In this document: positions 7,454 to 15,444 of the stretch, one piece after another
Position numbering within the stretch: the first letter of the stretch is position 1
How the letters are laid out: every line of letters starts with the position of its first letter
Assembly (NCBI RefSeq): GCF_001544555.2
Contig: NZ_FCOK02000093.1
Span: 1 to 35,499, forward strand
Reading direction: 5' to 3'
Length of the DNA stretch: 35,499 bases
From: Caballeronia udeis
GTDB lineage: Bacteria; Pseudomonadota; Gammaproteobacteria; Burkholderiales; Burkholderiaceae
Notes under the pieces: model-generated
What the model saw: only the letters and a program-made list of their open reading frames with translations
What the model was told of the DNA's origin: nothing
Database searches by the model: none
Program-made: the position numbers and the translations under genes

Positions 7454-8806
7454 CTAGTGCGTGGCGCTCACCTCGACGGCCCCGAAACGGGAACCGTAGA
7501 TGCGCCCCATGACGAACACACCAATGCCGGCCACGAGTACAGGCCATGCCGAGAAGCGGAAGATTTCCGCAGGCGTCCAGTGCGCTGAATACAGCATGCC
7601 CGCGACAAGAGGCCCCGCGATGCCGCCGAGCCGACCGATACCAAGCGCCCAGCCCACGCCGGTCGAGCGCAGATCGACCGGGTAGTAGACGGCCGCGAGT
7701 GCGATCACGCTTTTCTGTCCTCCGCTGATGCAGAAACCGGCGCAGAAGACCGTCACCATCAGCCACGCGACGCTGCCCGAGAACGCGTTCCCAACAAGCC
7801 ACATGAACACGCAGCCGGCGAGGTACATCACGGTGAGCGTCACGTACGGGCCGACGCGGTCCATCGCGAGGCCGAGCGGAACGGCCGACAGCACGCCGGC
7901 GATCGTCGGCAACGCCGTCACCCAGACAACCGCCGCGGAGGAATATTGCAAGCCGGTGAGCATCGTGGGCAGCCAGCTCTGCATGAAGTAGAACTCAGCA
8001 AGGTTCAGGAAGAAGATAAGCCAGAGGAGCAGCGTCCCAGCCGACGTGCGCCCTCTGACAAGTGCCGCGACGCTCGCACGCATTTCGCCCTGATCCTCGA
8101 GCCGGAACGTGCTGCCGACCGGCACATCAAGACGCGGAAAAAGCCGCAGCAACACCGCGCGCATCCGCTCCTTGGCTTGCGGGCGACGTTGCAGGAACGT
8201 AAGCGACTCCGGCAGCAAGCAGGCGAACGGTACCGTCAGCGCGAGCGGAGCGAGCGCGCCAACGAGCATCAGCGACTTCCAGCCGTGCGTGGGCATGAGC
8301 GCGCCGGCCGTGAGTCCGGCCACGACGAAGCCGAGCGAGAAGCCGCAATACACCAGCAGCACGAAGGTGGCGCGTAGCCGCTTCGGTGCGAATTCGCAGG
8401 TCAGCGCCACCGCGCTCGGCGCAGCCGCGCCGAGGCCGATACCGGCCAGAAAGCGCAGGCCGATCAGTTCGGTGACGTTGGTGGCGAATACGGTCAGCAG
8501 CGTGAACACCGCGAACAGCACGCTGCTCGCCAGCATCATGCGTTTGTGGCCAAAGCGCGCCGACAGCGGTGCGACGGCGAGGTAGCCGACCATCAGGCCG
8601 ACGAGCGCGGCGGAAAATATCGAACCAAGAATCTCGCGCGACAGATGCCAGTCCCTGGCAAGCGCGGGCACGATGTAGCTGACGGCCTGTGTGTCGAAAC
8701 CGTCTAGGAACATCAGCAGCGCGCACAGCAGCACCACGAGGCACTGTCCTCGGCCGACCTTCTGGCGTTCGATGACCTCGACTACGTCGATGAAGGGAGA
8801 TGCCAC
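7454..8806 (-). CDS. MFS aromatic acid:H+ symporter (AAHS family)
   Basis: This 450-residue, 12-helix inner-membrane permease belongs to the AAHS family of PcaK, BenK and MhpT. Helix 1 carries the diagnostic 'LDGFDTQ'. The loop 2-3 motif 'PLSARFGHKRMM' and helix 4 'RFLAGIGLGAAAPS' are visible. A second loop motif, 'PLGLAMDRVGPY', follows between helices 8 and 9. The start is a GTG at 8806 preceded by GGAGAC. It lies 43 bases downstream of the TphA1-like reductase, in the same direction. It probably imports terephthalate or a similar aromatic carboxylate, and takes the place that the TphC binding protein has in the Comamonas cluster. Confidence 0.88.
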   Translation of the reverse strand: MASPFIDVVEVIERQKVGRGQCLVVLLCALLMFLDGFDTQAVSYIVPALARDWHLSREILGSIFSAALVGLMVGYLAVAPLSARFGHKRMMLASSVLFAVFTLLTVFATNVTELIGLRFLAGIGLGAAAPSAVALTCEFAPKRLRATFVLLVYCGFSLGFVVAGLTAGALMPTHGWKSLMLVGALAPLALTVPFACLLPESLTFLQRRPQAKERMRAVLLRLFPRLDVPVGSTFRLEDQGEMRASVAALVRGRTSAGTLLLWLIFFLNLAEFYFMQSWLPTMLTGLQYSSAAVVWVTALPTIAGVLSAVPLGLAMDRVGPYVTLTVMYLAGCVFMWLVGNAFSGSVAWLMVTVFCAGFCISGGQKSVIALAAVYYPVDLRSTGVGWALGIGRLGGIAGPLVAGMLYSAHWTPAEIFRFSAWPVLVAGIGVFVMGRIYGSRFGAVEVSATH

Positions 8807-8849
8807 GGGTTTGTCTCCTTGATTTTTGTGTGAAGGTGTTACGCCTTCT

Positions 8850-9845
8850 CTAGGGGCGTATATCTGTGTGAACGAAGGCGTCGCTGAAGAAATCGTCGTC
8901 GGGCAGACCGGCTTTCACGAACGTCTCGTGCGCGGCACTCGTCATGGCTGGGTTGCCGCAGGCATAGACCTGGAAGCCCGCGAGCGAGCCGAAGTCTTCG
9001 AGCACCGTCTCGTGCACAAACCCGCTGCGGCCGGTCCAGCCCTTGTGCGGCTCGGACAGCACCGGCACGAACGTCAGCTTGCCGCTTGCGTGCCACTTGT
9101 TCGCAAGCTCGGCGAGATACAGGTCTTCGAGACGGCGCGCGCCCCAGTACAGATACAGGGGACGCTCGAGCTTGCGTTTGATAGCGTCCTCGACGATCGA
9201 CTTGACCGGCGCGAAGCCCGTACCCGTCGCAAGCAGGATCGCGGGCTTCGTTGATTCGTCCTGTAACGAGAACTCGCCGAACGGCAGCTCGACGCGCAGC
9301 TTCTGCCCTTTCTCCAGCCCGCGCAGCACGCCTTCGGAAAACTTGCCGCCCGACACGTGGCGCACGTGAAGCTGGACGCTGTCGCTTTCGTGAGGCGGAT
9401 TCGCCATCGAGTAATTTCGACGGCTACCGTCTTCAAGCTCGATCTGCAAATATTGACCGGCGCGAAACTTTGCGCGCACGCCGGCAGGCAAGCGCAGTTG
9501 CAACACGCTCACATCGGCGCCCGGTTGCGTCACGCGGTACACGGACATGTCGAGCGTCTTGCGCACGACCGGTTCACGCTTTTCGATCTTGCGCGGCGCG
9601 ATCGTCATATCCGAGGACGGCCGCAGGCAGCACAGCAGCACGCGCTCGGTGGGGCCCTCTACATCGCCTTGCACGGACGAGCGGCCCCCGCCAGCCACGA
9701 CGCCGCCTTCACAGCTCGAACACACGCCCTTGCGGCACGAATACGGCACGGCATAGCCCGAACGCTCGGCGGCGTCGAGCACGGTTTCGCCCGCATCGCA
9801 GCGGAACGCGACATCGCTTTGTGCGACGGAAATCTGGTAATCCAA
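8850..9845 (-). CDS. tphA1: Terephthalate 1,2-dioxygenase reductase component (TphA1-like)
   Basis: A 331-residue NAD(P)H reductase with an N-terminal plant-type [2Fe-2S] domain (Cys37, Cys42, Cys45 in YSCRKGVCSSC, and Cys72 or 73). A ferredoxin-NADP reductase unit follows: 'RRNYSMANPPHES' binds FAD, 'LLATGTGFAPVKS' and the terminal 'CGNPAM' bind NAD(P)H. It passes electrons directly to the Rieske oxygenase, the class IB arrangement. The 'YSMANPPHESD..LHVRHV.GG.FS' stretch closely matches the Comamonas TphA1 that I remember. The start is a TTG at 9845 with GAGG seven bases upstream; no better start is in frame. It follows tphB by 30 bases. Confidence 0.85.
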   Translation of the reverse strand: MDYQISVAQSDVAFRCDAGETVLDAAERSGYAVPYSCRKGVCSSCEGGVVAGGGRSSVQGDVEGPTERVLLCCLRPSSDMTIAPRKIEKREPVVRKTLDMSVYRVTQPGADVSVLQLRLPAGVRAKFRAGQYLQIELEDGSRRNYSMANPPHESDSVQLHVRHVSGGKFSEGVLRGLEKGQKLRVELPFGEFSLQDESTKPAILLATGTGFAPVKSIVEDAIKRKLERPLYLYWGARRLEDLYLAELANKWHASGKLTFVPVLSEPHKGWTGRSGFVHETVLEDFGSLAGFQVYACGNPAMTSAAHETFVKAGLPDDDFFSDAFVHTDIRP

Positions 9846-9875
9846 AATGTGGCCTCGATAAGCGATGAAGACGTT

Positions 9876-10925
9876 TCAGCCGACCTGTGCGGGGAGCACA
9901 GTTCCGGTTGTGACCAGATGGATCGCGCCGAGCAGCGGTACCGGGTCGGCGCACAGCGTGCCGGCGATATCGAAGCCGCTGCCATGTCCGACGCTCGAGA
10001 ACATCACGCCCGCGCCGATCGACAACGCCGCCGAATGCCGGCCGGCGCGCAGCTTGACGGGAATGTGACCCTGGTCGTGATACATCGCGACGAACACGTC
10101 GATGTCGGGATTCGTGAGCAACAGGTCTGCGCCTTGCGGTCCGATCACCGCGATGCCCTCGTCGCGCAAGTTCCGCGCGGCGGGCTCGGTGATGTCGATG
10201 TCCTCCCGTCCGAAGAGTCCGCCCTCCCCTGCATGCGGATTGATGCCCATCAGCCCGACCGTAGGACGCTCTATGCCCATCAGTTGCAGCGCCTGCACGG
10301 CGGCCCGCGCAGCGCGTTCGACGTGGCGCTGGTCGAGCCGGCCAAGCGCCGACGCAATGCCCTCGTGCAAGGTCGCGTGGACGATGCGCAGACCGCCGCC
10401 GATCAGCAGCAGATAGACGTCCTCGGCCGCCATGCCCATCTCCTGTGCAACGAAGCCGGGATAGCCGGAAAAGCGCACGCCTGCCGCATTGATCGCGGTC
10501 TCTGAATGCGGACACGCGATTACGGCGTCGACGTGGCTCGCACGCGCGGCGCGCAGCGCGGCGCCGACATAGGCAAGCGTCGCGGCACCGGCCGCGGCTG
10601 CCACCTTTCCCGGCACGAATGCATCGGTGGGAAGCGAAGCAGCGTCGACAATGCCGACCATATCGATCGTGCTGGCTTCGGGCGCCGGCAAAGCGTCCGA
10701 CTGCACCTCTCTCAGCGCGAACCCAGGGCAGCAACGCTGCGCGTACCAGCGAATCACGAAGGCGTCGCCGAATAGGACCAGGCGCAGTTGCGGCTCGGTA
10801 TCGTGCTTATTGCGTCCGCCGCTCGCGATCTGTGCCGCCGCCTTCACCGCGATTTCGGGACCAATGCCGTTGGGGTCGCCGATCGCAAGCGCGACCGTCA
10901 TAGCGCGGGTTATCGTTTGCGTCAT
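9876..10925 (-). CDS. tphB: PdxA-family cis-dihydrodiol dehydrogenase (TphB-like)
   Basis: This 349-residue protein belongs to the PdxA (4-hydroxythreonine-4-phosphate dehydrogenase) family. The probable metal-binding histidines are His187 (IVHATLHE), His231 (GINPHAGEGGLFG) and His283 (MYHDQGH). TphB of Comamonas is a family member that oxidatively decarboxylates the terephthalate cis-dihydrodiol to protocatechuate. Shared TphB-type features, from memory, are 'DAVIACPHSETAI', 'FSGYP', 'GLRIVHATLHE' and 'SSVGHGS..DIAG'. The ATG at 10925 overlaps the TGA of the upstream gene (ATGA), supporting it over a longer frame and over an in-frame ATG at 10901. Its position between dioxygenase and reductase genes argues against a role in vitamin B6 synthesis. 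Confidence 0.87.
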   Translation of the reverse strand: MTQTITRAMTVALAIGDPNGIGPEIAVKAAAQIASGGRNKHDTEPQLRLVLFGDAFVIRWYAQRCCPGFALREVQSDALPAPEASTIDMVGIVDAASLPTDAFVPGKVAAAAGAATLAYVGAALRAARASHVDAVIACPHSETAINAAGVRFSGYPGFVAQEMGMAAEDVYLLLIGGGLRIVHATLHEGIASALGRLDQRHVERAARAAVQALQLMGIERPTVGLMGINPHAGEGGLFGREDIDITEPAARNLRDEGIAVIGPQGADLLLTNPDIDVFVAMYHDQGHIPVKLRAGRHSAALSIGAGVMFSSVGHGSGFDIAGTLCADPVPLLGAIHLVTTGTVLPAQVG

Positions 10926-11392
10926 AGCGGCAGCGCCAGCAGCGTGTCGATGCGTGAACTGTCGCACACGACGGTCCGTTCGCGCAGCTTCACTCCGCCC
11001 TCTTCCAGGACGTACACGTCGCAGTAGTGGCCGGTCGCGAAGAGGCTCGTCGAGCCGTCACGCATGATCCGCGCCACCATGAACGAGGTTTCGCTGCGTG
11101 CTTCCTGTTCGCTTTCGCTCACGACATAAGGCTGCCCAAGCAGGTGCCTGTAACTGTGGCGCTCATAGATGTTGGCGTCGCGCAGCGAGGCGATGCGGTC
11201 GACAAGCATGCCGCGCGAGGCCGCATAGATCATGCTGCCCGTCAGGCCACGCTTGTAGTTATCGGCGGTCGTGACCCTGTAGAGGCAAGCTTGCGTAAAG
11301 AAGTCCGGCCATTGCGCGAGATCGCCGTCGTCGATGCAGCGCACATATTCGGCCTGCGCGCGCGCGATCAGTTGATGGATGTCTTGCGCCAT
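10922..11392 (-). CDS. tphA3: Terephthalate 1,2-dioxygenase small (beta) subunit, TphA3-like
   Basis: A 156-residue beta subunit of a Rieske non-haem iron oxygenase, with a SnoaL/NTF2-like cone fold that builds the alpha3-beta3 hexamer. Family marks are 'QWPDFFTQACLYRVTTADN', 'ANIYERHSYRHLLG' and 'ERTVVCDSSRIDTLLALPL'. The last is almost the same as the C-terminus of the Comamonas TphA3 as I recall it. The preceding alpha-subunit stop overlaps a TTG at 11398 (TTGA), which could also be the start. I prefer the ATG six bases further on (11392), and the two options differ by only two residues. The 3' end overlaps tphB by ATGA. Confidence 0.88.
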   Translation of the reverse strand: MAQDIHQLIARAQAEYVRCIDDGDLAQWPDFFTQACLYRVTTADNYKRGLTGSMIYAASRGMLVDRIASLRDANIYERHSYRHLLGQPYVVSESEQEARSETSFMVARIMRDGSTSLFATGHYCDVYVLEEGGVKLRERTVVCDSSRIDTLLALPL

Positions 11393-11394
11393 GT

Positions 11395-12669
11395 TCAATA
11401 TCCCATTGCGTTGCGGTAGGCTTTCCAGAAGCCGCGAATCGATGCTTCGGTCACGCGGCTCGCACTGCTTTCGGCGTCGTCGCCGCCCATCTCGAGCACC
11501 GAGCGGCTGTCGCTCGCGCCGTCGATACCGCGTTGCACGAAGCCCCCGACGCAGCCGTCTTCCATCGACACATAGCCGGCCGGGCCAACCAGGTTCGCCT
11601 GGCGTAACCGCATCTCGCGAAGTTCCGGGGTGTCGTCTTCAAAGCCAAGATAGGTCCAGTTCAGTTCGGTCTGATGCGTGCCGCGCGGCAGGATCTGGCG
11701 AACCGCGATCGCGTTCTGGATCTGTTGCAGCACAAAGCCGGGGAACACGGAAAGAATTTGCAACGTGACACCATCGCCGAATTCATCCATGCCGGTCAGC
11801 ACCGACGTGTCTTCGAGCCGGTGCTCGCTTTCGGAACGGATCTTCTGATCCGCGTAATTGCTGGCTGCTTTTGCTTGCGCCGCGGCTTCAGCGGCATGAT
11901 CGACGGCCGAGTAGCTGACGTGATGGCCACCGCTCGGATCGACGATGATGCCGCCGCGCTGCGACAGCCGGTTCAACTGGAAGGTCGTGAAGAACAAATG
12001 CAGGATGCTCGCGTGGTAGGAGTCCTTGACGTTCTCGAAGTAGAGTTTCCAGTTATTGGGCAGCATTTGCGTGAAGCGGCCGAGTACGACCGGCTCACGG
12101 TTCTCGAGCACACGCGCGATCCGCTCGACAATTTCGTCGCCGAGATATTCGTCGAGCGGCGGCACGTCGTCGGAGAAGCTGCCGAAAACGAGACCATGCA
12201 GCGTCGCGACGCGCAACTTGCGCAAGCCGTGGTCACCGACGCAGAAGTCCGGTTTCATACCCCCTTCGCCGTCGATGCCGTCCTTGAACGCGACGCCGAG
12301 CAGATCGCCCTGCAGGTTGTAGGTCCAGGCGTGATAGACGCAGCTGAAATCCTTGGCATTGCCCTCGTCTTCGAGGCAGACCATCGCGCCGCGATGCGCA
12401 CAGCGATTCTCGAATGCATAGAGTTCGCCGTCGGTATCGCGCGTGACCACCACCGGCGCATCGCCAACGAAGGTGCTGCGGAAGTCGCCCGGACTCGGCA
12501 CTTCCGCTTCGAGGCACAGGTAGCTCCAGTTTGGGCCGCGAAAGATCGCGTCCTGCTCGTCGGCGTACACGCCTTCATCCTGAAACAGCGTGTAGGGCAC
12601 GCGCGTGAGGCCTTCGGACGGCCACGTAATGCTGGCGCGCCTGGCTGGCTTGATGGGGATGATGTTCAA
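11395..12669 (-). CDS. tphA2: Terephthalate 1,2-dioxygenase large (alpha) subunit, TphA2-like
   Basis: A 424-residue Rieske oxygenase alpha subunit that cis-dihydroxylates an aromatic carboxylate. The Rieske [2Fe-2S] ligands are Cys90-x-His92 and Cys110-x2-His113. The catalytic Fe(II) site is His219, His224 and Asp371, with bridging Asp216 in NVKDSYHASILH. Long stretches resemble the Comamonas TphA2 that I remember: 'LCLEAEVPSPGDFRSTF', 'CVYHAWTYNLQGDLLGVAF', 'PNNWKLYFENVKDSYHAS', 'LQILSVFPGFVLQQIQN' and 'ELNWTYLG'. The start is a TTG at 12669 with GGAG seven bases upstream; no ATG is available before conserved sequence. It is first in its operon and faces the IclR gene. A closely related substrate cannot be excluded. 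Confidence 0.88.
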   Translation of the reverse strand: MNIIPIKPARRASITWPSEGLTRVPYTLFQDEGVYADEQDAIFRGPNWSYLCLEAEVPSPGDFRSTFVGDAPVVVTRDTDGELYAFENRCAHRGAMVCLEDEGNAKDFSCVYHAWTYNLQGDLLGVAFKDGIDGEGGMKPDFCVGDHGLRKLRVATLHGLVFGSFSDDVPPLDEYLGDEIVERIARVLENREPVVLGRFTQMLPNNWKLYFENVKDSYHASILHLFFTTFQLNRLSQRGGIIVDPSGGHHVSYSAVDHAAEAAAQAKAASNYADQKIRSESEHRLEDTSVLTGMDEFGDGVTLQILSVFPGFVLQQIQNAIAVRQILPRGTHQTELNWTYLGFEDDTPELREMRLRQANLVGPAGYVSMEDGCVGGFVQRGIDGASDSRSVLEMGGDDAESSASRVTEASIRGFWKAYRNAMGY

Positions 12670-12753
12670 GTTGCTCGCTCCATGTAGTGCAGGGGCCGTT
12701 TTACGTTGCCGCCCTTCGTTTGCGGTTCCGAGTTGACGGACTCCACTGAATGT

Positions 12754-12780
12754 GTTCGAATAACGTACAATGTTCGATAT
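12754..12780. promoter_or_regulatory. Probable IclR/TphR operator in the divergent promoter region
   Basis: GTTCGA occurs at 12754-12759 and again at 12772-12777. Between them, CGTAC at 12764-12768 forms an imperfect palindrome with the first copy (GTTCG-AATAA-CGTAC). Two direct half-sites and one inverted half-site resemble the three-repeat operators of PcaU and PobR, whose core is close to GTTCGATAATCGCAC as I recall. The site lies between the divergent starts of tphA2 (12669) and the IclR gene (12792), where such regulators bind. It also argues against the upstream ATG at 12750 as the IclR start. Confidence 0.6.
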
Positions 12781-12791
12781 TTAGATTAAAT

Positions 12792-13622
12792 ATGACATCT
12801 GCTAAAGAACCTGTCAACGGGCGGGAGAGTGAGTCGTCGGCCGAAGATGACGCCGGACCGGACGGCAAGGTGCGTGCAAAGGAAGGGATGGCGGGCCTCG
12901 CCAAGGGGCTGGCGATCATCGAAGCATTCGGTGCGTCTACTACGCGCATGACCGTGTCGGACGCCGCGCATCTCGCTGATCTGAGCCGCCCGGCCGCGCG
13001 CCGGTGCTTGCTGACGCTCGTCGATCTCGGCTATCTCGCGCACGACGGCAAGTTCTTCACGCCGCTGCCACGGATGCTGAGGCTCGGTAGCGCGTACCTC
13101 AGCACGTCGTCGTTGACACAAATTGCCCAGCCGCTTCTTGCGAATGCGCGCGACGAGTTGCAGGAATCCGTATCACTGGCGGTGCTGGACGAGGGTTATT
13201 CGGTGTTCATCGCACGTGCAGAAGCAATCAGGATCGTGTCGACTGGAGTCAAGCTCGGAGGGCGGTTGCCGGCATATTGCTCGGCGACCGGACGCGTGCT
13301 GCTATCCGGTTTACCGGAAGACGAGATTCGCAGGCATCTCGACAGTGTCCCGATGAAGCACCTGACCACACGCACGCTCGGGAATACGGATGCCGTCATG
13401 CAGGCGGTCAAGCGTGCGTCGGAAGACGGTTATGCGATCAGCAACGAGGAACTGGAAATCGGCATGTCCGCGATGGCGGTGCCGGTGAGAAATCGCGCCG
13501 GCGAGATCGAGGCCGCACTGAGCGTCAGTGTGTTTTCTGGACGTGTAACCGTGACGACATTGGAGCAAACGTTCCTTCCCGTGTTGCTTGCGGTGGCTGC
13601 GCGGCTGCAACGTTCGCTCTGA
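12792..13622 (+). CDS. IclR-family transcriptional regulator (TphR-like)
   Basis: A 276-residue IclR-type regulator. After a charged 35-residue leader come 'KGLAIIEAFGASTTRMTVSD' and the winged helix-turn-helix (AAHLADLSRPAARRCLLTLVDLGYL). The effector domain follows, with 'QESVSLAVLDEGYSVFIAR', 'PAYCSATGRVLLSGL', 'EELEIGMSAMAVPV' and 'GEIEAALSVSVF'. It resembles the PcaU/PobR/TphR branch that activates aromatic catabolic genes with substrate or product as effector. It is divergent from the tphA2A3BA1 operon with shared upstream DNA, so it is most likely its regulator. An in-frame ATG at 12750 lies inside the predicted operator, so I prefer 12792, although no clear Shine-Dalgarno precedes it. 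Confidence 0.83.
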   Translation: MTSAKEPVNGRESESSAEDDAGPDGKVRAKEGMAGLAKGLAIIEAFGASTTRMTVSDAAHLADLSRPAARRCLLTLVDLGYLAHDGKFFTPLPRMLRLGSAYLSTSSLTQIAQPLLANARDELQESVSLAVLDEGYSVFIARAEAIRIVSTGVKLGGRLPAYCSATGRVLLSGLPEDEIRRHLDSVPMKHLTTRTLGNTDAVMQAVKRASEDGYAISNEELEIGMSAMAVPVRNRAGEIEAALSVSVFSGRVTVTTLEQTFLPVLLAVAARLQRSL

Positions 13623-13949
13623 TTTTTTTGACCGGTTAGCAGGTTTGCATGGGCCGTTGATGGGGTTACGTTTTTGCGTATCGCGCAGTGAGTTGCCATA
13701 TGGCGTTTCGCTATTCACGTGCTGACACGGATTCCCTCACATCAGGATCGATGTATCCACACCTTCCAGGCAGAGGATGACCGCTTTGCCACTTCGCTAG
13801 CGGTCGATCTGAAAAGTCAGAGTTTAAGAAAGCGGCACGTACGTATTTGCGATTTCATCGCGAATGCATGAGTCCGCTCCGCCGATTACGCCCGTCGACG
13901 CGAGATTCGAAAAAGCATCCGAGGCAACTCTAGAATACGGCTCGCAGGG
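13623..13949. other. Intergenic spacer between the two catabolic clusters
   Basis: These 327 bases separate the convergent ends of the IclR gene (plus) and the aldehyde dehydrogenase gene (minus). I see no coding frame that resembles a protein, no tRNA-like fold and no convincing intrinsic terminator. A T-run follows directly after the IclR stop (13623-13629) but has no stem in front of it. Confidence 0.4.
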
Positions 13950-15404
13950 TCAAATCTGTCGATGAACCGTGCGCAGCGACAGATAGGCCTTAAGCCCCTC
14001 GTCGCCGCTCTCATATCCCACACCACTATCCTTGAGTCCCCCAAGCGGCGCTTCAGCGCAGGACACCCGCACACTGTTGATGGCGAGTGCACCCACGTCA
14101 AGTTCGCGCTGGATGCGCAGTTGCACCTTCGCGTTCAAGGCAAATGCGTAACCGGCAAGACCGAGCGGATTGCGGTTGGCCCACAGTAGCGCTTCATCAA
14201 GGCTGCTTACTCTGCACATCAGTGCGACGGGGCCGAACGGCTCTTCCCGCATGACTCGCATTGATGGCGACACGTTGCCGAGTACGGTTGGCGCGTAAAA
14301 GAAGCCTTCATCGTAAAGCCGCCTGCCGCCGCACAGCAACAGTGCGCCTTCGCCAACTGCGCCAGCGACAGCGGCTTCAACCGAACGCAAGTGCCCCTCG
14401 TTGGCCAAAGGCCCCATTTCAACATCGGGAAGCACGCCGTCTCCTACGACAAGTGCCTCCGCAACCTCCACAAAACGCGCAACAAAACGCTCATAGACGG
14501 TCTCATTCACAAAGAAACGAGAGGGTGCAAGACAAAGCTGTCCGGCATTGCGGAATTTGGCCCGCGCGCATTGCCAGGCGACTGCTTCGACATCTACGTC
14601 GTCGTGGACGATCACGGGTGCATGACCGCCGAGTTCCAGCGTCAAACGCTTGAAGCGTGGCGCGGCCTGTTCGGCGACCGTGCGGCCGACTGCCACCGAG
14701 CCGGTAAGCGAGACCTTCCTGATTACCGGCGAAGCGATCAACCGGGATGAAACCGTTGGAGGATCGCCGTACAGTAGATTAAGGACTTCAGGTGGCAAGC
14801 CGCTTTCGAGCAGGCACTGCACCATCATCGCTGCTGCCGACGGCGCCTCCTCGGGAGGCTTCAGGATCGCTGAGCAGCCCGCAGCGAGAGCCGGCCCAAC
14901 CTTGCGCGCAGTCAGCACCAGCGGCATGTTCCACGGTGAAAACAACGCGCAGGGTCCGACCGGAACTGACCGGATCTCCCACTGGGCGTCGGTATCGGTG
15001 GACGGCAGAACGCGTCCCGCGATACTGCCGACCTGCTCACTGCAAAATCGAAGTAGCTGCACCGTGCCCACTACTTCGGCACTCGCTTCCACTAACGGCT
15101 TGCCCTGCTCCTGAGTAATCCGCTGCTCAAACGCCGCAGCACGAGCGACCATCAGGTCGGCCGCTCGCCGCAGCACGCCAGCCCGCTCCGCGGCCGGCGC
15201 ATAGCGCCACAACGCAAAGCCGCACTCCGTCGAGGCCAAGGCATCGTCTATGTCCCTCGCGTCCGCGTGGCCGAGTTCGCCCAGCGCGCGTCCGCTGGCC
15301 GGGTTGCGCACGACCGTCGTAGTCTTCCCCTGGCCGCGGCGCCAAGAGCCGCCGATGTACAACATCGGCATCGCCTGACTGTCTTCAAACAACGTAGCGT
15401 TCAT
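13950..15404 (-). CDS. NAD(P)-dependent aldehyde dehydrogenase
   Basis: A complete 484-residue ALDH-superfamily enzyme that oxidises an aldehyde to its acid. Visible residues are Asn159 (SPWNMPL), Lys182 (LKPPEEAP, cofactor), Glu257 in LELGG, and the catalytic Cys291 in FRNAGQLCLAPSRFFV. 'EEPFGPV' follows near the C-terminus. It is closest in feel to the succinate-semialdehyde/vanillin/benzaldehyde dehydrogenase branch, though a DmpC-like 2-hydroxymuconic semialdehyde role is possible. The ATG at 15404 follows GGAGG. The open frame upstream of it overlaps the preceding gene and is not used. It ends the 17-gene array and directly follows the ThDP enzyme (40-base gap). A decarboxylase-then-dehydrogenase pair, 2-oxo acid to aldehyde to acid, is therefore likely. 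Confidence 0.88.
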   Translation of the reverse strand: MNATLFEDSQAMPMLYIGGSWRRGQGKTTTVVRNPASGRALGELGHADARDIDDALASTECGFALWRYAPAAERAGVLRRAADLMVARAAAFEQRITQEQGKPLVEASAEVVGTVQLLRFCSEQVGSIAGRVLPSTDTDAQWEIRSVPVGPCALFSPWNMPLVLTARKVGPALAAGCSAILKPPEEAPSAAAMMVQCLLESGLPPEVLNLLYGDPPTVSSRLIASPVIRKVSLTGSVAVGRTVAEQAAPRFKRLTLELGGHAPVIVHDDVDVEAVAWQCARAKFRNAGQLCLAPSRFFVNETVYERFVARFVEVAEALVVGDGVLPDVEMGPLANEGHLRSVEAAVAGAVGEGALLLCGGRRLYDEGFFYAPTVLGNVSPSMRVMREEPFGPVALMCRVSSLDEALLWANRNPLGLAGYAFALNAKVQLRIQRELDVGALAINSVRVSCAEAPLGGLKDSGVGYESGDEGLKAYLSLRTVHRQI

Positions 15405-15444
15405 GATTCCTCCTGCAAGGGCCACACGCACGGCAGCATGCCGC

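Noticed and set aside
6132..7802. A 556-codon open frame covering the porin and running into the permease gene
   Set aside because: The extra N-terminal part is antisense-free shadow of the MFS permease in another frame; the porin signal peptide and ribosome site at 7271 fix the real start.
9251..10505. Long plus-strand frames opposite tphA1 and tphB
   Set aside because: They are Arg- and His-rich antisense frames created by high third-position GC and match no family.
9876..10925. Reading as the vitamin B6 enzyme PdxA
   Set aside because: The family is right, but the gene overlaps dioxygenase subunit genes and carries TphB-type stretches, so a dihydrodiol dehydrogenase role is far more likely.
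11674..12687. A 337-codon plus-strand frame opposite tphA2
   Set aside because: Antisense shadow; the minus strand carries a full Rieske oxygenase with all ligands.
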